Assembly: GCA_023853785.1 (NCBI GenBank)
Contig: JAJIRX010000298.1
Span: 1 to 43,599 of the forward strand
Source: Psilocybe azurescens
Taxonomy: Eukaryota; Basidiomycota; Agaricomycetes; Agaricales; Agrocybaceae
Length of the DNA: 43,599 bases
Direction: 5' to 3'
A program made the translations under genes and the position numbers. The notes beneath the pieces were generated by a model. The model was given only the letters and a program-made list of their open reading frames with translations, ran no database searches and had not been told where the DNA came from. Numbering within the stretch: the first letter of the stretch is position 1; every line of letters starts with the position of its first letter. Of the stretch, positions 34,349 through 43,599 are shown piece by piece.

Positions 34349-35033
34349 CTCTCGTGATGGATTCCACACCCAGCTTCATCCGCCACAGCGACGAACAAGA
34401 ACAAGAGCACGAACAAGAGGAAGCGTACAACAACACGATCATCATTCATAACAGCATTAATGACCAACGCGAATATGCATCCCCTGAGTTTGACCCTGAT
34501 GCTGGGGATCCCTCTGGCGACTTCCTACCCCCAACCTCGACACCCTCGATTAAGAGGAAACGAAGCGACACCTCTTCCATCTTCCCTATACCCCCTCGAA
34601 CATGACTATGCTTCTGCACGACGACACGAACTACAATATGGACGGCAACCGCGGCATTGCTGACCAGTCGCAATATCCCTTCGCGCTCTCTGCGAATCAC
34701 CAAACATCCAAGACTATCGCGGCTCCCCGGGCGATACCCCAATCGCACAGTGGCGGCGGAGGCGGCACACATTCGTTATCTCAATCCCATTCGCCGCCCT
34801 ACGCACATCGCGATTTCGCTGGACCCGGACATATCAATAACAAATCTATCACGTCTACAACGAGCATCTCGCCTACGATAGCCAATTTCTCGATGGTTAC
34901 TGGAAGCCCTGGAAGCTTGTACCTAAGGCCTGAACATGAGATTTTATTGGGCGATATGGAGTCGCTGGATCTTGGTGTGTTGTCTGGCCCTGAGAGCGAG
35001 CCTGGTCGGACGTCGGGTGATGATGGCTGGTGA
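31175..35033 (+). CDS. Ser/Pro-rich protein with C-terminal coiled coil (fuller copy)
   Basis: ATG at 31175; exon 1 to 31732; a 58-nt intron 31733-31790 (GTAAAT...TCTGAC...CCAG); then a main exon open to 34357 coding about 850 residues. The protein is low-complexity Ser/Pro/Thr-rich for most of its length, holds a conserved-looking EWLGPRTAKAFKAAGLLDFD block (about 33490-33550), a basic/acidic RERERERE stretch and a coiled coil at 33970-34250 (ALLNALSDAQR, LLREENSQLRDRLEDVSVL). Beyond 34256 coding shifts to a second frame (LEWKQRYEQRVQDPLL...) and, after the C run 34591-34595, to a third that ends LGVLSGPESEPGR...W at stop 35031-35033. Relative to copy 1 a G is missing in the run 31231-31234, breaking the N-terminus. 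The spliced length would be about 1,258 residues. It is possibly a cytoskeleton or polarity adaptor; no family is claimed. Confidence 0.65.
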
Positions 35034-35486
35034 TGACAAAAATCACCAGCGAGTAACTGCTCTTCTTTCTTTTTTTCTTGCACATATACTTTTTCCCCTT
35101 TCCTGTCGCACTTTGTTGAATTTATCCTATCATTTCCCTGCCATAGTTGCTCCTGCTATTTTCGTTCTATCTACAAAATAGATTGTAACATCGTCGTCGT
35201 CGTTTTCTCGCCCATCGGATCTCTTCCTAACTTAACATTTTTCGTTCGTTATTCGTTATTCATTATTCGTACTCCTTTTATCCTCTCGCTGTTCGTCATT
35301 CATGGTAGATCAAGGCATTATTCATTTCTGTTTCACTACATTATTCGAGTCGCTGTACAATAAATAGCTCATCCTTGGATTTACTATCTGCAAGAGTCCC
35401 TGTGGAATTTATGACTGCAAAATAAATGCCTGGAAAGCTTGATTTTCACTGAGGTAGGCGGCGTAGGAACGGACGAATTGAATCGA
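35034..35486. other. Intergenic between convergent genes
   Basis: T/C-rich DNA containing CGTCGTCGTCG and CGTTATTCGTTATTC microrepeats. It is probably the 3' untranslated region of the coiled-coil gene followed by that of the minus-strand small gene. Confidence 0.5.
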
Positions 35487-35939
35487 TCAATGGACAACAC
35501 CGCTATTCAACTTTTGCAGCAAGGGCAATTGCCATGACCTGCCAGTCTCCATCAGATAGATATCGTCATTGAAGCCGACGGGGCAAATGTTCTGAACAAA
35601 TGACACAATGTCGCACACCACCACCAAGATGCAGCTGATGCCGCCGATTCGCTTCACCTCTTGTTCATACGATTTCAGTTGGTTTCGAAGCTCGTCTCCT
35701 CGTTCTTTGCCAAAGAAATCGAAAGAAACCACTTCGGCGCCCGATGCGAAGAACGCTTTCTCCGACCGGGTCTCGTCCGGGACAGGCATGACCGTGATGA
35801 GTAGAAAATCGCGCATACATCTGGTCGGATCCTGAGCCAGATCGAGAGCGCTGAGGCCAAACTCTGTAAACGCGGGTCGATGTTTGGTGCAGTATGAGCG
35901 CAGTTTCTTCAGCTTGTTGGATTGGTCTTGGTTGGCCAT
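35487..35939 (-). CDS. Small hypothetical alpha/beta protein, 150 aa
   Basis: A complete single-exon ORF with ATG at 35939-35937 and stop at 35487. It starts with a Lys-rich helix (DQSNKLKKLRSYC), has an apolar strand (DFLLITVMPVP), a charged helix (ERGDELRNQLKSYEQEVKRI) and a strand ISCILVVVCDIVSFV, followed by SWQLPLLQKL. The C-terminal half resembles 37302-37552 (WILVIVSGAADIRFFVEQYE...) in pattern, so the two may be relatives. A decayed tandem copy lies at 36409-36815. Function unknown. Confidence 0.6.
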   Translation of the reverse strand: MANQDQSNKLKKLRSYCTKHRPAFTEFGLSALDLAQDPTRCMRDFLLITVMPVPDETRSEKAFFASGAEVVSFDFFGKERGDELRNQLKSYEQEVKRIGGISCILVVVCDIVSFVQNICPVGFNDDIYLMETGRSWQLPLLQKLNSGVVH

Positions 35940-36408
35940 AGCAGCCTGACGCGAGGAGTTGAGTTTGCATGTCGCTTTATGGCTTGGCCATGACGCCTTC
36001 TGACATTCTTTGCTCTAAAGACCAGATGAATATTTGAGTGCATATAAAACTGATAAACGTACACAATATAGAGCGATCTGGCAGCCTGAACACCTGAAGA
36101 GGGTCACCTTATCCGCACGAGACTTCCAGCAATGTTGGCATTGAGTCGTTTCCATTCGCGACTGAGGTAGTTTTCCATTTTCAGAACACTTTGAAGTTCA
36201 ATTAACTCTCGAACAATCAAGCCTTAGGTCTCTGGAGAAACTCGTTGCGAGTTAGTCTGAAGACATTTTACTCGGCAAACGCCGGTAATGGATTACTGAG
36301 CACTAAAAGCCGTCTTGCTCAATATGAACCTTATAACCACCACCTGAAGTTCTTTTCAGAATGTTTATTGCAACCCTGCGATAAATTTCGAAAGAGGAAT
36401 CGATTATT
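35940..36408. other. 5' flank of the small minus-strand gene, first unit of a tandem duplication
   Basis: No gene seen. The stretch 35970-36150 (with CACAATATAGAGCGATCTGG) recurs at 36835-37015, showing that the small gene and its upstream DNA were duplicated together. Confidence 0.6.
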
Positions 36409-36815
36409 GTACAACACCGCTGTTCAGTGTGTCCAGTAAAGGTCATTTCCACGGGCGACTGATTTCCATCTGATAATTTTTATCGGTGAAGCCAACGGGG
36501 CAAATATTTTGGACAAACGACAATGTCGCACACCACCACCAAAATGCAATTGATACTCCGATTTGGTTCACCTCTTTCTCATATGCCTTCAGCTGACTGC
36601 GAAACTCATCTCCCGTTCTTTACCAAAGGAAACAACATCGGCGTCTGCAGCGAGGAACGCTTTCTCCGAGCGCGCCTCATTCCGGACAGGCATGACCGTT
36701 GTGAGCGCCAGCTCGCGTGTATTTCGAGTAGGATCAAGGGCGATGCGTTTGGTACAGAATGCGCGCAGCCGCTTTTGCGTCTGTGTGTTACACTGGTCGT
36801 GATTGCCATCCCGGC
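36409..36815 (-). pseudogene. Decayed tandem copy of the 35487-35939 gene
   Basis: Aligned to 35489-35939 it shares GACAATGTCGCACACCACCA-type blocks, GAACGCTTTCTCCGA and GGACAGGCATGACCGT, but has many indels and stops, so no long frame remains. It matches over most of the gene and its 5' flank. Confidence 0.75.
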
Positions 36816-37301
36816 CTGATCTGACGAATTGTGCCTACATATCGCCTTATGTCTTGACCATGCCGCCTTCTCACTTTCGTTGCTCTATGTGACCAATTTT
36901 CTTAAATGCTCACCGAGAACTGGGGCACATACACAATATAGGGCAATTTGGCAGCCTGAACATCTGAAGATGGTCACCTTATCCGCACGAGACTTTCAAC
37001 ACTGTTGGCACTAAGTTGTTTACTTTCGTGAGCGAGGTAGTTCTATTATGCATTATGAAGTTCAAGCTCCAGATTTCAGTAAAACCTAGACCAGGCCGGA
37101 GAAACTCAGACATTTACACCCATCGGCCCAGTGTCGGTCACCAGTCTCTGTCTTCGATTGGGCACTCAACTCCCTGTGCTGATAATGACATTAAATCTTC
37201 TGAGAATTCGTTGAGAACCCTACAAGACTGAAAACATATTTTATTGACTTCAGGGCGAATATATGTGGATACGTTACTAGTCTTTACACTTTGTCTAATT
37301 C
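36816..37301. other. Second unit flank of the tandem duplication; otherwise empty
   Basis: Up to about 37015 this matches 35945-36150. Beyond that no feature is recognised. Confidence 0.5.
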
Positions 37302-37750
37302 CTAGGGCACATTCTTCTTCGACGTCGATTGAGTCTCATCGTCGAAATCCAGTTCGAGAATTGACGAAGAGGACGAATAATTAGCTAAATAATCCACCGG
37401 GGTACTTTCAGGCGTTTTGAATAGTCCCTTGGGGAGAAAGGACAAATCATATTGGCTTTTCGACTGACGCGCTTCATAGGTGCCTCTGGCAATCCCAGGT
37501 TCATACTGCTCCACGAAAAATCTTATATCCGCGGCCCCACTGACAATGACTAGGATCCACCTATTTCGTTAGCTGGCTGAAGTGCGTGTGCATAATCTAT
37601 TTTTATTCCCGTAGAGGCAGTTTGTTTACTTCGCCGGCTCTATGGGGCATCGTCCCAAATGTGATGGTCAACGAAAGGGCCGTCGTCCCTTCTGAATCCG
37701 CTATAGGTTCATATACATATGATCTACGAGGTAGAGACTCAAGATGTGTT
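37302..37750 (-). CDS. Small hypothetical protein, partial model
   Basis: The minus strand is open from about 37554 to the stop at 37302: WILVIVSGAADIRFFVEQYE, then LSFLPKGLFKTPESTPVDYL and an acidic Ser-rich end (SSSSSILELDFDDETQS). A coding-like upstream segment occurs at about 37745-37610 (YEPIADSEGTTALSLTITFG). A GTAAAC donor near 37620 and an AATAG acceptor near 37555 could join them, but the phase does not fit cleanly, so the model is partial. The WILVIVS...FF pattern resembles the C-terminal half of the 35487-35939 protein. Function unknown. Confidence 0.35.
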
Positions 37751-37880
37751 ATGTTCGTTGATGTAAATTCGAATGGTCATTCTACATATAGCGTGTAACT
37801 CTTATTTCACTTTTACAAATTAATACTGCGAATTCAACGATGCAACAATAAATATTCAAATACGCATCCATAACCAAAAA
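37751..37880. other. Short spacer after the CHAT gene
   Basis: AT-rich spacer; the CHAT gene ends at 37881. No feature seen. Confidence 0.4.
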
Positions 37881-40800
37881 TCAAATACCCAGATGAATAT
37901 AAGGAACAACATACGCCAGAGGAATCTTTCTTTTTCTCGTCTCCTTGATCGCCTCGAATAACGCCTCTGCGGTTTCCGTCGGATCCGCGTTTTCGATTCC
38001 ATTCCGTAGCAAATATCCATAAACCTTGGACGCCATGCCTGCCGCCAATTTATCGTCCACGCTTGACATTGTGGCAACCACAGAGCGCACACCAGCAAAT
38101 TGCATCCCTGCTGCAAGGTGGATGCACTCGTCCGGAAGGTTCGTGTCCCCAGCAGAAGTCAAACACGCGGACAAGAATGCGAACTGCACGCGAGAAAGAT
38201 CAACGTCAATCAGCTTCGAAAGCTTTAACGGTCCATTGTGAAGAAAGAATGAGCTATTAAAAGGATATTCTTCGTCTTGGTACGCATGGCACGAGAAATG
38301 CAGCCCAGTGTAATCGGGCAGTGAGTTGATAACTGGATAAATATTCGCTTCCTCTCCAATCAAGGTAACCAGACTGTCCGGGCTTCCTCGAAAGTGCTTC
38401 TTCAGTTCCTTCATCTCTTTGTCGACGTATTTTAAGGAAGAAAATCCAGGTGTATCAGGAAGTCCGACAGCCAGAACCTTCAATGGGAGCTGAGGAGACT
38501 TCGACGCACGGATGAGGGAGTGAAGTGATGGAACATAGGATGAAATGAGGAGATCCAAAAGACCAGGCTTGTCCTCCTCACACGGAGATGCGGCATGGAT
38601 TGGAAGAAACATGAGTGGGCCTGTGGGGTACCACCAGACGCGCTTCACATCGCCAATTTGTCTTAGGTGATCCAATATCGGACAAGCTAATCCTTTCCAC
38701 AAGCCACGAAGAATTGGGACGAGGTAATTGCTCTCGTATTGGGGTAATGGAATATCTCCCACATAAAAACTATTCATCCCTTCGCGAAGTGTCTCTGCCC
38801 AGGCTTGGATCTCGTCCCCCGATATATCAGGTAGGTGAAGGTGGGTGAAGCTGACGTCAACGGCTTCTGACCGTGCGCTGACGATGATCGCATCGCAGCG
38901 TATACCATGGGCGTTGATAATGATAATAGGACCTTTGGTAACAATGCGCATCAGATCGGCTCGTTGTTTTTCTGAGAAGTAAAGTGATTCTTGGAGATCG
39001 GGAAACGTTGAGATTAGTTCGTGCCACCTCTTCGCTGAACTGTGCACTGAAGAGTCAAGGAACAAATCCCTGGCCTGGCCCCTGTGTTCTTTAAAACTGG
39101 TCAAAAATTGATTGGTTTTGTTGGTGCCTTGCTGCTGTACCAATATTGAGTAGTTGTCTCGATATATACCAATAACCCTGCCTAGCACACTCGAAATTTC
39201 GGGCGGAATCCTACTAAAGTGATCAGGAGGAAGATGTCGGATGTTTTCTTCAAGTTTCTCGCTGCTCGATGGGATTAATGACTCCCCATGGCGCATGTTG
39301 GAAAGACGTCTTGAAAGAAGTTTGAATTCGCGCTCTCTTTCGTCCCCTCTTGAAAGCATATATCCAGCTCGTAAATTCAATGCTTGCGCCCACATAATGT
39401 TTCTACCTTTTTCGAGATAGTGGATGGACTTGATTATATCTCCTCATCTATGGAGTATGCGGCGGCCCTGATAGGAATTGCGCATTTCTGAGAAGATAAT
39501 ATTTTGTACTGAACAGGCATGCGGTGCTCCAATGACGCCAATAACGGTATGATGTCCAGCGCCATAGCCAATGCATCGTGGGCAACCTGGTATTCATAAT
39601 TAGATGCCTCTGCGGCGTTTGCCCATTGAAGTGCAGCCTCTAGTCGAATTGAAGGGAATGTCGACGACATAGACACGAAGCGAAATAAAGCCAAGGCATC
39701 GTCACACTGAGATGATTTACTGGACTGATGCAGTTGAAATAAGAGATTTCCCAGGTTCAGGCCATATTTGAACCGATACGGTGAATTATCCGGCGCCTTT
39801 TCGAAGGCTAAAGATGCATGATGAACAGCGGTCTCTAAGTCGGCACTGTCTTTCTTGGCACGGAAAAGGTAAAGAAAGGCGTTGGATAGATAGTTTTCGA
39901 TATGTGATTCGAGATAGACTGGTCCAAAATAATCCCTCCGTGCTCTAGAGATTAGACTAATACCATTCTCAATCGCAGCAAGGTCACCAGTGCTTTCCCC
40001 CTCACGGAAAGCAAGTAACCTTGAATCGCCTTGGATGGAACATACATATATTGTCCAGGGTGATTCGTAGTATCATCGGTGACGGCAGCGTCGATTACTT
40101 CCAAAGCAGACTGTAGGTCTTCACCGAGTTTATGAGCCTCGTAGCGGGCGTAAAGTATGCACGCAAGGGAAGATCGGTATTGGTGAAGAAGAGGGTGAAA
40201 TGGGCGGACAAGAGAAATCGCGTTACGGCAGTGTTGAATGGCTTTATCCAAGTCAGGAGTATCCAATGTCATTTTGAAGCGCTCGGCCAGGGTCATTGCA
40301 AATAGATAATTAATAGCTGCGCTGTCATCATCGTCAAAAATGGGAACAGACGGCTGTCCCAGATACAGAGCTCGATCCAAGTCTTCCACATCTCCACAGT
40401 GCAAAAATCGAGACAGGTAAGCCATGCCAAGATTTGATATAATGGGCTGTTCTGGTGTATGGTTATTATCCTTCATGTGGTGTAGGAGGGCCTGGAGATG
40501 TTCGATTGATTGATTCAGATGCTCTAGTTGACCTGAAAGCCGATAATGCTCCAACAAGCACATCCCTAACTCTTCCCGCAAAGATCGCCTACTAGTGCCC
40601 ATCTCTGGAGACTGATCTGGCAGATCTTTGTATCCATCCCATACCGTTCTGAGAGATCCCAGAGCATTTTCTATATGGCCGACATCTCCGTCTCTCCGAG
40701 CTATCAACCGCAGTCCACACGACAATGCCGTGTGTATCGTTGCGCTCGTCGTTACCATTGTGTAGGTCGGAAGGGCCGGCCACTTTGACAATGCCATCGC

Positions 40801-41800
40801 GCTGATTAACAAGCCATTTTCGAGTGTCGTGTTTTCCCAGGTGACTTCGTATAAGTGGAACATCAAGAGACCCATTGCTGATAAGCAAGATGGATAGGTT
40901 ATATGATTCTCGGGAAGAGTTATAAGATGTTGTCGAGAATTGTGAATACTAAATCTGAGAAAAATCTCGTCGGTTAGGAAGTGACGTCGGAATGAAGTGG
41001 CTGGCGACTGTTCTAAGATGCTAAAAATACTTGAATAATGATAGTGCAAAATTTTGATTATATTTTCCTCTTTCGTTCGACTGTCTGTAGAGGACAATGA
41101 AGAGGAAGGGGCATTCGACGAAGTGGCAGATACTCCTGGGGGTCATTGGACGAGGATACTATGGCAGCATAATTGTAGTCGATCGCGTTGAGAGCGTCTA
41201 AAACACCGAATATTTTGCCAAGTTGGTCTAACTGATCGATGAAATTTGTGATTGACTTTTTAGCTGCATCCTTCACGTTGTATGTCCGCACATCGGCGTT
41301 ATATCTAGCTATGTGGCCGATAGGCAACGTCGAAGTAGGCGCTTCCTCGTCCTTGATAGGAATCAAATCGACACTGTCCCTGAGTATCTAAAAATGAATG
41401 TGGCTTCAGACTGGGGATCCCTATCGTACATTAGTACAAAGTTTCTCTTACCGTCACATACTTTATTATATCGGCTAGCATATCTTCTGGTGAATTCTTT
41501 GACGCAGGAGATACAGGAACTTGAAAATCAGTCAGCATAGTCGACTCTTCTGTTGTCTCCTTGATGTCTTCTTTGGGAGGTACAAGCAACTTTTGGGCGA
41601 GCAGCAGTAGAGCTGAAAATGATGGGGTAGTAGTTGGGATTTCGTCAGGTAGTGCTGTTTCTGTATTGACTGGGCCCTCAGAACTGTATTCAGAAGAATA
41701 TGTTAGCACGTTGAGTGTGTAAGTTTGCTAGGTGTTGGGCATACATGTTTTCCGTCGTATCGGATTCTTCTCTATCCATTATCTCACCAGGCGTAGACAT
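37881..41800 (-). CDS. TPR-CHAT protein (caspase-like), frameshifted as sequenced
   Basis: Exons 41800-41745 (MSTPGEIMDREESDTTENM), 41683-41452 and 41387-37881, about 1,265 residues. An N-terminal helical region (FIDQLDQLGKIFGVLDALNA) is followed by TPR-like helical repeats over about 41000-39440, such as LREELGMCLLEHYRLSGQLE and FAMTLAERFKMTLDTPDLDK. The linker IHYLEKGRNIMWAQ, typical of fungal TPR-CHAT proteins, leads into a C-terminal CHAT domain with the His in LHFSCHA (38288-38286) and the Cys in FLSACLTSAG (38165-38163), the expected catalytic dyad. CHAT belongs to the caspase/separase clan of cysteine peptidases. Frames break at the C run near 41135, near 40030 and near 39436; each is repaired by a single base, so the gene may be intact in the organism. 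The substrate is unknown. Confidence 0.85.
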
Positions 41801-41945
41801 ATTGAATAGAGTGGTAATAACGAGAAGGCGAAAGAGTATAGGTGCCGAATATGAAGTGCCTGGGTGATGAAGAGGGTTTATATGGGATGCGAATGAACAA
41901 GCCTGAATGTACCCGCCTCGGTAATCATATGCAATCTATTTGCAG

Positions 41946-42176
41946 TCATAGTCGTTCACAAATCTTTTCCCTGGATACTGCGTAATAATATCCATCATCA
42001 TTCGATGTCATGTGGAGGAGAATAACTTCGTTAATTGGTTTCCATGTTTGAATGCTTTCCGACAGTGTGTGTGAATCAGCTTCTTGCTTTAGAAAGACCG
42101 TGAGGAATATCACTCTACCAGAAAGATGATCTTTCACTTCTATTCCCGCTACGAGAGTTTTAACAGGTGCCTCCAT
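41946..42176 (-). CDS. Small hypothetical protein, 76 aa
   Basis: A complete ORF with ATG at 42176-42174 and stop at 41946, upstream of and in the same direction as the TPR-CHAT gene (146 bp gap). The sequence suggests beta strands (LVAGIEVKD, RVIFLTVFL, NEVILLHMTS) and ends with a short charged segment. No family recognised. It could also be the last exon of a longer gene, but no upstream exons were identified. Confidence 0.45.
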   Translation of the reverse strand: MEAPVKTLVAGIEVKDHLSGRVIFLTVFLKQEADSHTLSESIQTWKPINEVILLHMTSNDDGYYYAVSREKICERL

Positions 42177-43240
42177 GATGATCTATCCACACAGTAACCA
42201 GGAAGCAGAGCACTTAAATGGTATCATTGCTCTCCGAAAATGCCTCCTGACTTGCATATTAGTCCCTAGCATCAGAGTGGCGGTTGATTATAACGGACTC
42301 ATATGTCAGTTTGTCATGGTGAATATCAAACTATGTTTGTTTGCGGTTTGCTGGCAGAAGTGAGCGACAGAGATGGGGGTCGGCGGTGGGGTTTAGGTGG
42401 CACGTATAACGTGGGCTATTCTGGGAACAGAAGAAAGATTATCACTGGCGAAGAACGTAGCTTGAAAAGAACCTACTGACTGAATCATGGGAAGAATTTG
42501 GAAGTGTTTAAATTGTTGCTTTCTATGATCATGTCCCCTGACTATTACGCTACTAGCTGGGGATTGGTCAATAACAGCTATCAATTGCAATGAACTATGA
42601 GGCTTGCCTGATCGTGCAGGTATTCTGTTTTTGAAATGTAGTCAGAATGCGACTCCACTAAACCTGTGAAGGTTTGGTTTGGCGTTCAATCTAATCTGTG
42701 TGTTTAAGTGCCATCAGCTTTCTGACCTTGATCTGACAAATAAGGAGTGACTGGAGTGAATGTGAGGAAGAAAGAGCACATACCAGCTAGATATGTACCA
42801 TTGTAACATATCATATGGTAAAAAGGACAATTACAGTGTTGCATATCATATGGGTTCAGTGGTCCCTCTGAGCTGCTGAATGTTGCTTTAGCCTTAAACA
42901 GAAATCTACACTGTACCATATCATATGATTCAGTAATTACAATGAATGTGCCATAGCTGGCTGGTTGGCTAGGTATATCACCTGCACTGCCCCATTTCCC
43001 AGACCTGCCCTGGACTCCAGAAATATTTCTCCCTACCTGAAACTTTTTTGGGTCCAAATGCCATTTCTGTGCAGCCAAAACTTAAAATTGACAGAATTTG
43101 TGCCAAATGATGTAGTAAGTATAGAAAGTGTACCCACCTGGTCCTGCCCTGAATGCTGCCCTGAATGTTGCCCCCAAAATGGTATCTGTCTTGAATTTCA
43201 GGCATGCAACATATATGGTGGTTACATATGTATTCTGTAA
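42177..43240. other. Gene-poor stretch with CATATCATATG repeats
   Basis: No supported gene. A near-palindromic CATATCATATG occurs three times (42807-42817, 42842-42852, 42917-42927) within about 120 bp, each near similar flanks. A 124-residue minus-strand frame (43078-42704) has no recognisable domain and is probably chance. Confidence 0.5.
42807..42927. repeat. Three spaced CATATCATATG motifs
   Basis: Each motif is preceded by a TGT-containing flank, and two are followed by TTCAGT. Spacing is 35 and 75 bp. Confidence 0.6.
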
Positions 43241-43310
43241 GGCTGATAGTATAGTGGTTTGTGGCTTGGAGAGCTATGTAGACACTAGGGTTTGAATCCC
43301 ACAATTAGCT
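43241..43310 (+). repeat. tRNA-like sequence with pol III A and B boxes (SINE head or tRNA relic)
   Basis: TAGTATAGTGG at 43246-43256 matches a eukaryotic tRNA A box, and GGTTTGAATCC at 43289-43299 differs from the B-box consensus at one base. Ends GCTGAT (43242-43247) and ATTAGC (43304-43309) pair as a six-base acceptor-like stem with one G-T wobble. The T and anticodon stems are poor, so it is unlikely to be a working tRNA. A weaker relative lies at 43395-43465, favouring a tRNA-derived repeat. Confidence 0.55.
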
Positions 43311-43394
43311 TTTGTGGTCCAGTTGGCAGCATCAATGCTGCTTGGGACTATGGTTATAATCAGATCAAAAACAACAAAAATATATCTTAGTGTT

Positions 43395-43465
43395 GCAGCT
43401 GTTTGTGCATTGGTATTGCAGAGGTGTTATACTATGAGGTCCAGGGATTGAACCATGTAATTTGC
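43395..43465 (+). repeat. Second, weaker tRNA-like repeat
   Basis: AGGGATTGAACC followed by ATGTAATTTGCTTTT parallels AGGGTTTGAATCCCACAATTAGCTTTT of the first copy. The A box is not clear. Confidence 0.35.
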
Positions 43466-43599
43466 TTTTTATAATGGCGTAGCAGTGATATTGCAACCCA
43501 GCAGTTGACAGAACATCTGCCAACCTGGGCCTGAACTGACCTGGACCCTTGGCATTTGTTTGGCTATTCTGCATTAATTCTCAGCAACTCTGAGAATCA

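Noticed and set aside
42704..43240. Minus- and plus-strand ORFs of about 90-124 residues
   Set aside because: No recognisable domain, overlapping opposing frames and repeat-bearing DNA point to chance openness.

Overview
The window looks like a piece of chromosome from a mushroom-forming basidiomycete (Agaricomycete). The genes are split by many short introns (about 48-79 nt, GT/GC...AG). There is a chromodomain-type Ty3/gypsy LTR retrotransposon, a fungal TPR-CHAT protein, and several families of helical or membrane proteins of the kind that expand in Agaricomycetes. No species is claimed. The region is rich in duplications, and most genes are members of small local families.

Layout. 1-6692: one Ty3/gypsy LTR retrotransposon on the minus strand, with gag and pol broken by frameshifts and an extra zinc-knuckle ORF between integrase and the 3' LTR. 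6724-7530: a broken lysine-rich hypothetical gene. 8619-12016 and 30942-34348: two copies of a 3.4 kb direct segmental duplication carrying a Ser/Pro-rich coiled-coil gene; only the second copy keeps the 3' end of the gene (to 35033). 12732-22275: a tandem array of at least four copies of an all-helical domain marked by an [FY]IxWW or AQWW motif and a later W..L.....Y motif. I call this the 'xWW' family. 25340-27221 (minus strand): a fifth xWW copy whose exons run, in phase, into a MLKL/HeLo-like four-helix domain. 23441-24992 and 28281-29827: two paralogous multi-pass membrane proteins flanking that gene. 35487-37750: a small family of short minus-strand proteins, partly duplicated in tandem. 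37881-41800: a minus-strand TPR-CHAT (caspase-like) protein. 41946-43599: one small ORF, then gene-poor DNA with a tRNA-like (SINE-like) element near the right end.

How the parts may fit. The xWW proteins share an N-terminal helical body but differ in their C-termini: a short basic tail, a Gly/Asn/Gln minisatellite linker with a Cys-rich end, an Arg/Glu/Lys-rich coiled coil with a CaaX box, or a MLKL/HeLo-like bundle. Three of these four are plausible membrane-targeting modules. With multi-pass membrane proteins and a CHAT protease within 20 kb, I infer a rapidly evolving membrane-acting cell-death or recognition locus. That function is inference; only the sequence features are seen.

Caution. 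Almost every gene, including both copies of the large duplication, has one or more single-base frameshifts, mostly in homopolymer runs. They may be assembly errors rather than real decay. Exon models were built by hand from splice signals and reading-frame phase, without transcripts.
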